Origin: Chloromonas sp. AAM2
Taxonomy: Eukaryota > Chlorophyta > Chlorophyceae > Chlamydomonadales > Chlamydomonadaceae
Reading direction: 5' to 3'
Assembly (NCBI GenBank): GCA_004335635.1
Contig: QAXH01000975.1
Span: 1 to 17,000 of the forward strand
Length of the DNA: 17,000 nt
Shown: positions 1 to 10,600 of the stretch, in pieces
How the letters are laid out: every line of letters begins with the position of its first letter
Position numbering within the stretch: position 1 is the stretch's first letter
Notes under the pieces: generated by a model
The model's database searches: none
The model's input: only the letters and a program-made list of their open reading frames with translations
Told to the model about the DNA's origin: nothing
Translations under genes and position numbers: made by a program

Positions 1-46
1 AGTGAAGTCCCTAGGCTCCACCCAATCTAACACTTGAGTGACACAC

Positions 47-1663
47 CTGGAACAGACTTCCCATGCCTTCACCGGGCATCATCATCACTGCTCTGGCCTG
101 CTGATCCATTTTGGCACCGCCCCTGCCGCTACGTCCGGCATGGACTGCAGACCCAGCGTGACTGTTGAGCCAGCTCAAACCAGCCAATACGCCTGCCTCA
201 AAGTCCGTCAGGCTGCTGCCGATTGTAGTCCCCGCAAGGTCAGCGCTGGCTGCAGCCCTGCTGAATGCGGAGGGAGAGCCCGGGCGCAGATTGTGCGCCT
301 CCCTGTCAGTTTCAATGTGCCCTGTTCTCTCAGGCACGTTGCTGTACCGTACGTCTGTCTGGCCTGCTGTTGACAACTTCATATGGTTTGCTGTGGCTGC
401 GACCTGGCCGCTGCCAGGTGCCTCAGAAGCTGCTTCTAACCACTGGTTATCGCCTGTAGATGCACCTGCCTGCGTGCCAGTCTCTGTGGTAGCTGGTGCA
501 GTTGATGCTGATGGCACCTGGGCTCGTTGCTGGCCGGGCACATCACTGTCAGCTGATGGTTGCGGCACAATGTCTGTGGTGTGCTCTGGATGCATCAGCC
601 TATCACTGTGATAGCAGTGCGCTTGTTCGCCTGCAGTGCGTGGCTGCCTGGTATCAGCAACTGGCAGGCGCTGCTGCATGTCCGCAGGCTCCCCTTCAAC
701 CCAGCTTGGAGGCACGAGTGTCTGCCCTGCTTCAAGCGCCTTCTCAGGCTCAAGATACGGTTCTGCCGATTCCGTGAAAATGACACCCTGCTCCACCTTG
801 TCAAGGGACGATGGCGGTTGCACTGGCATTTCTATTTCACCATGCTTCTTGGAAACCAGCGCAACTTGCATCTGCTCAAGAAAATTGGGCGTCATAGGAG
901 TGGGAAGGTCGTGCATGGCAGAGCCAATCACTGGAAGTTGCAGGGTGGCTGCTGCGGGAACGTCCAGTGCAGCCAATGGGCTCGTGCTGCTGCTGGTGTG
1001 GCTAGAGGTGCGGCTCACTTGGCCAATGGCGCTGCTGCTTCCTGGAGGCACTTGCTCGTCTATGGGTAACAGCACACACTGACACTGGGCCTCTTGCTTA
1101 GGCGGTGCTGCCTCTTTGAAAAGTGCACCAGGCTGGGATGCCGTACGGTCCCAAGCGTCTGGCTGGGGTTCAGAAACTGCAGCTTGAGCAACTAGTTTCT
1201 GAACAGGGCTCGCAGGGCTTTGAGATTGGCTGGGAGCGTGATTGCTTTGTACTGTAGCTGCTGCAGGCCTCTGCACCTTCACTTCCTCGTGGTTTCCTGT
1301 CAGGTCCTGCTGGCTCGCAGCTGATGGCAGCAGTATGTGCTGCCGTGGTCGGCTCGGCAGCTGCCTGGCTGGCACAGGGCTGCACGATGCTGGAGAGGTT
1401 GTTGAATGTTGCTGCTCCATGTTTGGTGCACGATTGTCCTTGCACGCAGGAGAAGCAAACGGCTGCGGGGGCGGTGGTGGGGGAGGGCAGGGCATAGATG
1501 GTTCCGACCAGGGCACTCGCCCGGACAGTGCCTCGTACATGATGCAGCCAAGAGCGTACACATCGCACTTCTCATCGACACGTGTTCCGTTGAACTGCTC
1601 TGGCGCCATGTACTGGGGCGTGCCGCCTGCCTGAGTGACGCTTACAAACGAGCGAAACGGATC
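47..1663 (-). CDS. Exon 19: activation segment, helix F and long low-complexity insert or tail
   Basis: The acceptor TGCATGCAG is followed by GGTPQYMAPEQF (P+1 loop and APE motif) and KCDVYALGCIMYEALSGRVPW (helix F). About 490 residues rich in Pro, Gln, Ala, Ser and Thr follow, including a run of eight prolines. The frame reaches a TAG at 11-13, but helices G-I of the kinase C-lobe are absent. A consensus donor in phase 0 (TTCCAG/GTGTGT, 47/46) lies just before. I infer that the exon ends at 47 and the remaining C-lobe lies left of the window. If not, the kinase lacks subdomains X-XI. Confidence 0.85.
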
Positions 1664-4600
1664 CTGCATGCAGCGTGTGGATTTGGAGGATCGCTCATAC
1701 TCACTGATAGAGGATCAGGCGACGAACCCATGCTTGCGACGAAGGATACAAGCCTGTGCAGGCTTTGGTGCTTGCGGACTCGAGCATAGCCTGCATAACT
1801 TGCATTGCGCTGGTCGTGCTTTCGTCGTGAGCCTGCGCTTCTGGCCGTACTACTTGAATCGCCGACTTTAAGCGTGGCTTTCACCTTCACGACAGTTAGG
1901 CGGCTCAACACCCTACCTTGAATTTGCTGATGCCGAAGTCCGCTATTTTTGCAATTCCTCCGATCATCAGCACATTCTGTGGCTTGAGGTCGCGGTGTAT
2001 AACTCCGCCCGCGTGCAGGACTGCCAGACCTGAGGCAACGTCACGGGAAACCTGCGGAGGCGACAAATGTGTGTAAGCTAGCGGGTGGAACCCTGCAATG
2101 GCCTACATCAATCGTCACAAGGAGCGTGTGGTGCGCGTGAGCAGAACCGTGGGTGTACCGGCAGGCGACGAATTGCCGATGTGGCGGGGCAACGTGTTGG
2201 CTGTGAAAAGTCGACTGGTCAAAGGCGGTTCTCTGATGATTCGGCGGTTGGAGCCTGATCAGGCCACCGGGCTTACCTGCAGAATCTCCATCATGCCCAT
2301 AGGTTGCTGATGTGCTCCATGCAGCCGCTGTGCCAGGTTACCATCAGCCAGCTCCATGATCAGGGCAACCTGCAGTCAAGCTGCCATCTGATGAGCCTGC
2401 CATTTATTATCAACACTTCAAAGTATGCACGTGCACATCATAACCCGGCAAAATCCGGAAAGGTGTCCGTTACCAGTTGTCCATTTGGTTAGCAGTTGCC
2501 TATTTGGTACCATTACTAGAAAAAAGGAAAAAAAGGGGGACGCCGGTCCGCGCAAGTACTGAGGCTGGGTGGTTGAGCCCAACCCCCATGGAACATTGCT
2601 AACTTCAGTCTCAAAGCACATTCAACCTTGACCACACCTGCTGGGGCACTTGCCCTGGTGGCTCCTGCCGGCCACCAGAATCAGACCCAGCCATTGTCCG
2701 CCTACGCTCCACAAACTGGCGTCTGTGCGCTTCATCAGCACCGCGAACAGAAGAAGCATCTGCTGGCGATACAGATGTTGGTGATGGTTGCCCTTGCTGC
2801 TGAGGCAATAGCTGCTTGTTGTTATCCTGTCGCTGTTGCCCCTGCGGCTGCAGCCCAGCTGGGCCACGTGGGGCCCCAAGCTGACGTTCCAACCGATGCG
2901 GGTCCGACAATGATATCCGACCAAACACGCGTGGCCTGCTGCCACCCGCAGGTGAAGCTGCTGACAGCTCAGACGTTGCTCCTGCTGCTGCTGCCAGTGG
3001 CTCATACTGCACGTTACCCAGTGCCGGTGCTGTTTCTCCGTGCAGTGCTTGCACTTGACCCTGGGGCAGCTGCTGATGCTGCACCGGCTGGGGTGTCTGG
3101 ATGGCAGCTGAAGTGGGCGATTCAGGCTCAGGTTTAGGCGGCGGTGGGCCAAGACATGCGCCCAGCAAGTTGATGATGTGCGGGCAGCCTCGGAAGTGTG
3201 CAGTCATCTCCACCTCCTTCACCAAAGTCTGCAGGTTTTGCAGGACAAGCAGAACAGGCGATCAATGGCACGTTATTTGCACAGCCAGGCAATGCAATGG
3301 AGCAGCACACGAAGAGCATATACTGATTTGAATGTGGCGAATAGCTCCTTGCTCCAATACCTAGTTACCCTAGCTTGAACCAGTCTTGTCGCCTTGCTTT
3401 CAGGTACTTAGAGGTTACCAAATCTGTGTGACTTGTATGGCAACGGTCTGTCATGAAGACGGATGCTACCTTTCTGGGTTCAGTTCCCGGGCGAGGCCCT
3501 TCTATCCGTATGCATTTGTGCGGTGTTCAAGTCCCTTTGGTCTCGGTCTGACCAACAAGCCTCCCAGCCAGCCCTAGGTTACTACACTGAATCAATCTGA
3601 TGCTCACCTGGTAGTGTTGAGGCCCCTCGCATGCCATGATCTTGACGGCGACCTGTCTGCCCCGCCACACTGCCTGGTACACACGCCCATAACCGCCCAC
3701 ACCAATCAGCTTTCCCAGGTAAGGAGCGACCTCGGCATCGTAATCAACGTGCAGTTCAACCTGTCGATGCGGCATATGGCGAACGGCACAAACAGTACAC
3801 TTCAACCAACCTGTCAAACTGAACAATCAAGGCAAACATTGCCCACAGATTTGCCCACAGATTTGTTCAACTTGTTTGTACAGCAGCCAACGGCAAGGCA
3901 GTTGTTTTGTTTGGAGAGAGACCTTTTGTTGCTGTTCCAATCAGGATGGGGCGCGGCTGCTGCGGTGTTGCTGCGGTGTTGACTGTGATGCGGTGCTGAT
4001 GTTTATGCTGGCAGCCACACACCACATTCGGACTCACTACAGTCCTCATAGCTGCGCACCGGATCTGTTGGCTTCCAAGCCAGCCTAGGGTCTGTGAGGG
4101 TGTTGCAGCCAGCCGTGGTCGCATGATTTGAGTGCTGGTGTGGCACGGTGCGGTGCCTGTAGGCAAGTGAAGGCGCAACTGTTGCCACCCTTACCCACAC
4201 AGATGCAGCCAATGAGGGATTGAGTAAGTGGGACTGCAGAGGCGTGTATTGTTGCACAGCACATGTAGTGAGCGGGGACGCTAGCAGCCCTGCCAGAGGC
4301 GAGGATGGGTACCGTTCTGACAAACCATGTATGGTTCTGACAACCTCGTGCAGTACAAAAACCAGCAACATGTTGTACGATCCTCTGCTGTTAGTTCGCA
4401 AAAACAAACAAGTCAACTGTGGTGTGGGATATGGCTGCTACGACCCAGGTCGCACCTCTTCTGTTCAATTGCAGAACCGTCTGTCCTTCCGCACCTGGGC
4501 GCTGGAAGCAGATGGGTGACACCAGCGGGCGGTTCATAGCTGGTACTAAGGTTTGGCCAAATGCCGGCAGTGGCCGCTGCCAGAGTGCCTGTCCACGTTG

Positions 4601-7600
4601 TGCATGGGCGCCTGAGCATGGAACATCAACTAATCGTAGCCAGCAGATTCATGCGCAAGCATACAACCGTCAGCATGCAACACATAGTAACTCAGGAGCC
4701 TGAACTTTCTAAGAACCGCGAATTGTGCTGAACTTACACGTAGTAATTCTGGACTGAGCACGCAACGCTTAAAATTACCAATACCTGGAGTCTGAAATTT
4801 TCTAAGAATCACGGGTTGCTCACACACCGTGCGTGATTATTTTCGCCGATCGTGACGACTTCACAGCTGCTAAGTAGCATGTGATGCAAGGCTAGAGTGG
4901 GGCAGGCCCCATCTGACCATGCATGACACTCAGCCAGCAACGACGAGCCTGCTGCTACTCAGAGGAGGCCCATTGCGGATTTGTTCAATCGCCCATACGC
5001 GAGGCTCGCAATAAGTCGTCTGGATGCTGACAGTGCTGAATACTCGGGATGCTGACAGAGCTCACAATTCGAGACGTATGCCTGGGATCCCTCCCTGTGC
5101 CTGGGAGCCTACGTGTGGACCGCACCTTGTGATGTTGGAAGGTGGCCTGGCGCCCTGTTGGCTGTCCCTTCCCAACAGCCAGTCGTAACCGTCGTCAATG
5201 AACGCGGGCATGCTCGGATACTTGTAATCCCATAATAAAGGCGCATTCTCCAGCCAATCCGTATCTTCCTGCGCAGCTTCCATCAAAAGCAACCAGTCAA
5301 TTCATCGCGCTCGACAGCGCGGCCGTGTGATGGTGCAAGTACGACAACGGTTCCCAACGCAAGTCACATATCTCAGAGCAACCCATCGAAGACGGGTTGC
5401 ACCTGTAATCTCGACCCAAGAAATCATATCGTGTAGATTGTAAACCTTGACTTGCCTCGGAGAGTGCGGCCCCTGCTGGTGGTGAACGTTCCATAAAGGC
5501 AAGAGCGCGCCCGGCTACTGGGGTGTCATCCTCGTTGGTTCGCCTATCGCTGCCAGGATGCAGCCAACCTCCAACGTGCAGAGCCACGTGGGCTGGTGAA
5601 TCAGGTGGCTTGTCGTATGTCAGACCAGGACCACCAAGGCGCTCACGCCTACTTCTACGCATCTTCCTGCGCACCACGCTCAATAGCAGCACACCCAGCA
5701 GCAGAGCCACCACGCCCACGACCACGCCAACCACTATGCCCACGACCTTGGAGCCTGGCCGACCAGCTGGCTGTGGCGATGGGATGTTCGGCGATGGAAC
5801 TGGAAGCATGTTGTAGGCTGCGGTCCAGGAGGCCTCCCAGTTAGGTGGTGGTTGGGACAGGTCCGGGAGCGTTTCAGGCCAGCTGCCAGCGCTGGCATTG
5901 CTCCCAGCCTGGCAGCAGTAGGCCACGACCACAGAGCAGTTCTGCATGCCAAGGTACAGTGGCCTTTGATCACAGCACAAACAAGAGCCACAAGCTGGTC
6001 GCATGGTGCGCACACCTCAGCTCAGATTCACCCTGAAATAGCGCTGGCATTGCTACCAGCTTCGCAGCAGTGGGCCGCCGCCACAGAGCAACTCTGTGTG
6101 CCAACACACAGCGGTCTCTGACCAAGAGCCACAGGCTGACCACATGGTGCGCACACATCATTTCAGATGCAAATCCTAATTGCAAGGCCAAAGTGTGCTC
6201 TGATGATCCAATCACTCAACACAACCACCAGTGCCCGTACCTGTACTCCTGTGCCTGTCTCTTCACAGATTATGCCAGGACTGCGGCTCGTGGTAGGTAC
6301 CTGAGGAGGATCCTGCATGGCAACAACTGATACGTAACAGTGTGCCTTGCCGCACTACAATCAAAGCTGTAGATGTCGCGTCGCCGGTGATTCCTGACAC
6401 GCCTATGGCAGACGTCATCAACACGCGCGTAGCAGGCCCTGCAACAAGCGTAGCAACCCCTATGCCAGCTGATGACGACTGCGAGGGGGAGATTGCTCAC
6501 ATGGAGGTCATGCACCTGGTGCACTAGCTTTGCCTTGAATCGTTGCTTTCCCCGTGTTTTTGACCCAGCATTTTATGTTGATGTGAGTGCGGCTGACTTA
6601 CCAAACCACAATGTCAATCAAGGATTCAAGGTTTGATGGAGCATTTTTGTTTTCGTACAGCATCCAAGCACTTTTTCCCAGCTTGCCCTGAGGTAGACTG
6701 TGATGGGCACAAGGAGCATGCTGGCTGGGTTCAAGTCTGCACGTTAATATCTATGTTAACTTGTGGTAGATGTGGTAGATATGATAATGGGAATTGGCAG
6801 CAGGAGTTCAGTGCTCAGGCCGCAGAAATCTTGGCAGACATGGGCACACGTGCAACTGCTAGTGTTGCCCAACCATGCTGAAAGAGTTCTGGCTGAAGCC
6901 TGCTGATGACGAGCTGTTGTCAGAGTGCGAGTCTGATGAGGATGACCCGGGGTTTGAGGAGATGCAAGAGCCTGCTGCTGAGGAGGTTGACAGTGACCCA
7001 GATGACCTTCAAAATGCAGATGATGATGAGGCAGCTGGTATCTGACAATGCTGGATTTGTATTGTAAGACATTGCGCATCGTGTAAAACAGTCAGCGTCC
7101 GGCGCAGCCCCCGCTCGTTTTTACAACCCCGATATAGCACAGGCAAATCCCGAGTGGATCCCGAGTTGGAATGCCAGTTCCCAAGCGCCAGCTCGGGACT
7201 GGCCCGACCTGAGGTGCCAAATTCCCGAGCTGAACCCTAGCAGAAATTTTGGGCTTGGAAGACCCCTGCTGTCGGTGCACCGACAAACCTTTAGAAGCCG
7301 CCCAGCTGCTGGACAGAGGGTGATCTCGTCGAGACGCATCCAGTGGCATCTTTGCCATAACTCCCCGGTAAACCCAGTTCGGACAACAAGTTGACCCTGG
7401 AATTTCACACACAAGACCCCAATTTTGGGCGCCCCCTCCCCAGACGCCAAAAGGACTGCTTTTGATGCAGAACGCTTCCTTTCAGTGCCCTCTATCGGCC
7501 AACATCAACTCCATCCGTCACTACATGGTGTGCATTCTCCTGCACACTGTGAAGGCCACTTATACCTTTCCCATGTGAACGTGTTGCGGAGGATGTGTTC

Positions 7601-10600
7601 AGTGGCCACGTGCAGCAGAACGGACAACATGCATAATTCACTTCGGCCCGCTTCACATCGGCCCCAGGCCCGCTTCACTTCGGCCCCAGACCAGGCATAA
7701 GGATACATTCAGTGAACGAATCACTGTCGGAAGTGGCCAGCCCCAACAAAAACTGTTGCGCGGGATGGTGTCAGAGGCCGTCATGTCATCAACGGTGATG
7801 TCATCAATTTTGACCCTGACTGCTATGTATTCTGTTCGCGTCGTGCGTTCGTACACTGAATCATGAGAGATGCTCACGTCTGTCAAGACCTGCCGCTTCC
7901 GGGCCTTGACGGACTTGGGTCGCGCCAGGCTCTTGCCTGTGCTGCAGGAAGTGGTAGGCAATGCAAACATCAAGCTGGTGGTGCTTTGGGATTAACAGAT
8001 CAAACACACCGCAACTTGAGAACGCAAAACATTCAGCCAACAGCGCGCGCCGAGCGGCCGACGCGGCCTTGGCTGTTGCCGCATATGTGCCGGATACAGC
8101 TCTGCACATGCTAGCCATCAACCCCGGGCAGAAGGATATGCTGTCCGTGGTGGACTACCAGGACAGCACATGGAGCGTAGGCACGCGCGCCTTCAAAGAC
8201 CTTGCTGGTATGAGTGAGTGAAGCACACGAGATGCACATAAGCAGATTTGCATTGGCAATGCGCGGATGGTCAGGTCAAATTTTCAGGTCAAGGTTTATG
8301 GCAGATATAGGTGGACTGCAATAGTATTGTGGCCGATGAGAAGGCGAGTTGTCATGCCATTTCCAGCCCTAACTGTTTACATCAATTAGTAACCGCTGAA
8401 ACACATTACTTTGTCCAATGAGACGAGTTAAAGGTCACCATGTCTCATATGTCCGCGGTGTTGCTTGTTGTTTGCTGAATGATTGCAGACAAGTTTCGGA
8501 TATGGCGAGAGCACAAGGCCAAATCCAGCGACATATTTCTGCTCAGCCGCGGGCCACAACACCATGGCCGGTTTGCACAAGTGAAGGAATGGCTGAGCAA
8601 TATGCCACCAGTGCGCGACTTTGGTGTGGCCTCGAAGCTCGTCAGATCACGCTACATTTCAGACGCGCTTTAAGTCAGCAGACCGGTGGCGTTTGGAGCA
8701 TTCGCGGGGAGAAGCATCAAGGTGTCGGGCATTTTGGGCTACTACATCAGCTCCAACTACCGTCAGCGCACAGTTGGTGTTTACGAGCAGCGACAGCGGG
8801 CCATGGAAGGGCTGGCTCGCAGCCTGGCCAGGGGTGCGCCACGGTAGAGCACCTTGACCTTTTACGGAAACAAGTCATGCAACGGCGGGGGTTGCATCAC
8901 GCGTTAGATGGGCGGAATGGCCTTCAGGCAAGTGCTGAACAGGCACGCACTGGTCTTCACCGTGGATGAGCACCTCACGTCACAATTTTGCTCTGGATTT
9001 GTTGGAGCCTACATAGCGGGGGATTTGCAGGCAGCAGGCTTGCAGCCATCGCCGGAGAGGCGGCGGCAGACTGCAACAGCACCGCCACACAGGGGTCATC
9101 AGACCGTTTAACAGCGCAACGAAGACAAGCTCAGCGGCTTGACGAAGTTCGGTGGTCGCACTGTCAAGGCATCCTACAAGGTAAGAGCATGCTGATCACA
9201 GAGATGGTAGGATTACACAATGGCTGCAGGAACGTATGCAAGGAAAACCAGCACGTGCACCCTGAATCTGTGTCGGAACAATAAACCTGTGTCAGAACAG
9301 AACAGAAGGAAAAGAAAACCGGCACAGTGATGCGGACTGGGCCAGCAATCAGTAACTGGCAGGGGCGCATGACCACATATAGACGTGATCATGGTTAACA
9401 AAAGAAAATACAGGTTGAAGGCACTGCAAATCTTGATGCACGCAGGTGAAGAGATGCACTTGCTGCAACACCGTGTGGGACCGGGACGTCAATGCGGCTA
9501 GGAACATTATGCACGTTGGTTTGTGGCTCCTGGCCGGTGCTGCGCTCTAAGGCACAAGCTCAGCCACAACAGCAAGCGCAGCAGGCTGTGGAACACCAGG
9601 GACTGGAGCCGCACCAGAATGGGGCAGAGCTAGCACTGAACGACCCGTCGAAATACGTGCAGGGTTGAGACGAAGGATACAATCAGACACTAACATGACA
9701 TATCGTATCAGACACTAACGTGACGTATCCTTCGTTGTTATTGATGTATTCTGCATTTTGTGAAACCAATCACCACAACATCGTACGATTTGCACATGTT
9801 TTCAGGCCCCTTTCCTGGGTCTAATGAGGTATGCGGTCAGGATAGCACCTCAAGGGTTTGGCACCCACCATTAATATCATAGTGTGTCACAATCTTCTGC
9901 AGGCACTTTAGCCGCCTGCTGCACCCACTTACCGCTTGCTGTAAACTTCCAGCCTTAGGAGGCGTGCCCCACGCCACCACCCCTTTCACTAACGCCGGGA
10001 TACGTGGATTTGGCTCCTGCTTGTGCGGACGGACCTGTGCAGCAGCATACACACACTCCAGGTGGAGTACACGACAGTTGCTGACCGTTGCTGACCGTTC
10101 AGCAGCATGTGCCTAAACCCATTCGTTTCTCCAACGCACACTGTCAAGGCTTCAAGTATACAAACACGCTTCGCATCACATACTCAAGTGACGTTCTAGG
10201 CAAATAGACCATTGTTTCTAGTGCTGTCTAGATTTGTTTGCAGCACAAACTTAGGCTCGGCCAAGACGATGTGTCATGGTGTGTGTGCTGTGCAGTTTGC
10301 CATTTTATCTATCTGTGTGCCACGTCGTGTCAAACAGCTTTACCCTTCCCACACACCTGTCTGTTCTGATCCACAATGAAATCCTCGTAAAGTGTTGTGT
10401 CAAGGAACGAGTAGTCTTGACGAGCGTCTAGACGGGTGACAAAGCTGTGAAACATGCCAAAGCGGTGCTTGGTGGTTCAAGAACAAAATCAGTGTATACG
10501 TCTGGCCCTCACTATTATTATCAAGCGAGCAGTGATACTACCAAATCTTATGACGCCAGGGGAATTGCATCTTACTTCCTGATGAACAGCACACATTCTA

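Larger units (their letters stand above)
7870..9668 (+). pseudogene. Fanzor (eukaryotic TnpB-like RNA-guided nuclease), decayed copy
   Basis: The signature order is clear. Exon b (to 8207) has a RuvC-I-like block, LAINPGQKDMLSVVD. Exon c (8489-9180) has a helical bridge, a GGGCITR motif, and VDEHLTSQFCSG, the first zinc-finger half with the Glu proposed as alternative catalytic residue in Fanzors. Exon d (9446-9550) has RCTCCNTVWDRDVNAARNI, the second zinc-finger half and RuvC-III. Introns 8208-8488 and 9181-9445 have GT..AG borders and matching phases. Damage: the RuvC-I Asp position is Asn (AAC at 8119-8121), the second Cys of TS..CS.C is Phe, in-frame stops lie at 8671, 8845, 8905 and 9109, and a frame change near 9520-9548 is needed to continue into a Gln-rich tail ending at 9668. 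The N-terminal part (from about 7870, MLTSVKTCRFR) is uncertain. It lies antisense in an intron of the receptor kinase. Confidence 0.78.
6479..9932 (-). other. Large intron of the receptor kinase carrying the nested plus-strand elements
   Basis: It lies between exon 10 (ending 9933, donor GTAAGTG) and exon 11 (starting 6478). It is about 3.45 kb, while the gene's other introns run from about 46 to 1,350 bases. The excess is the Fanzor remnant, the acidic-tail gene end and several short repeats. Confidence 0.55.

Noticed and set aside
1738..1751. 14-base match (GACGAAGGATACAA) to the Fanzor 3' stem at 9669-9682
   Set aside because: A match of this length is about what chance allows in 17 kb, and the flanks do not match.
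4003..4416. 137-codon minus-strand frame within intron 14
   Set aside because: Composition is not coding-like, and joining it to the kinase exons gives no sensible domain.
7653..7973. 106-codon minus-strand frame
   Set aside because: It lies opposite the presumed Fanzor 5' part and shows no domain; treated as a shadow frame.
8671..9111. Alternative genetic code with TAA/TAG as Gln
   Set aside because: Long kinase exons use CAA/CAG for many Gln and contain no in-frame TAA/TAG; damage at RuvC-I and the zinc finger also points to decay.
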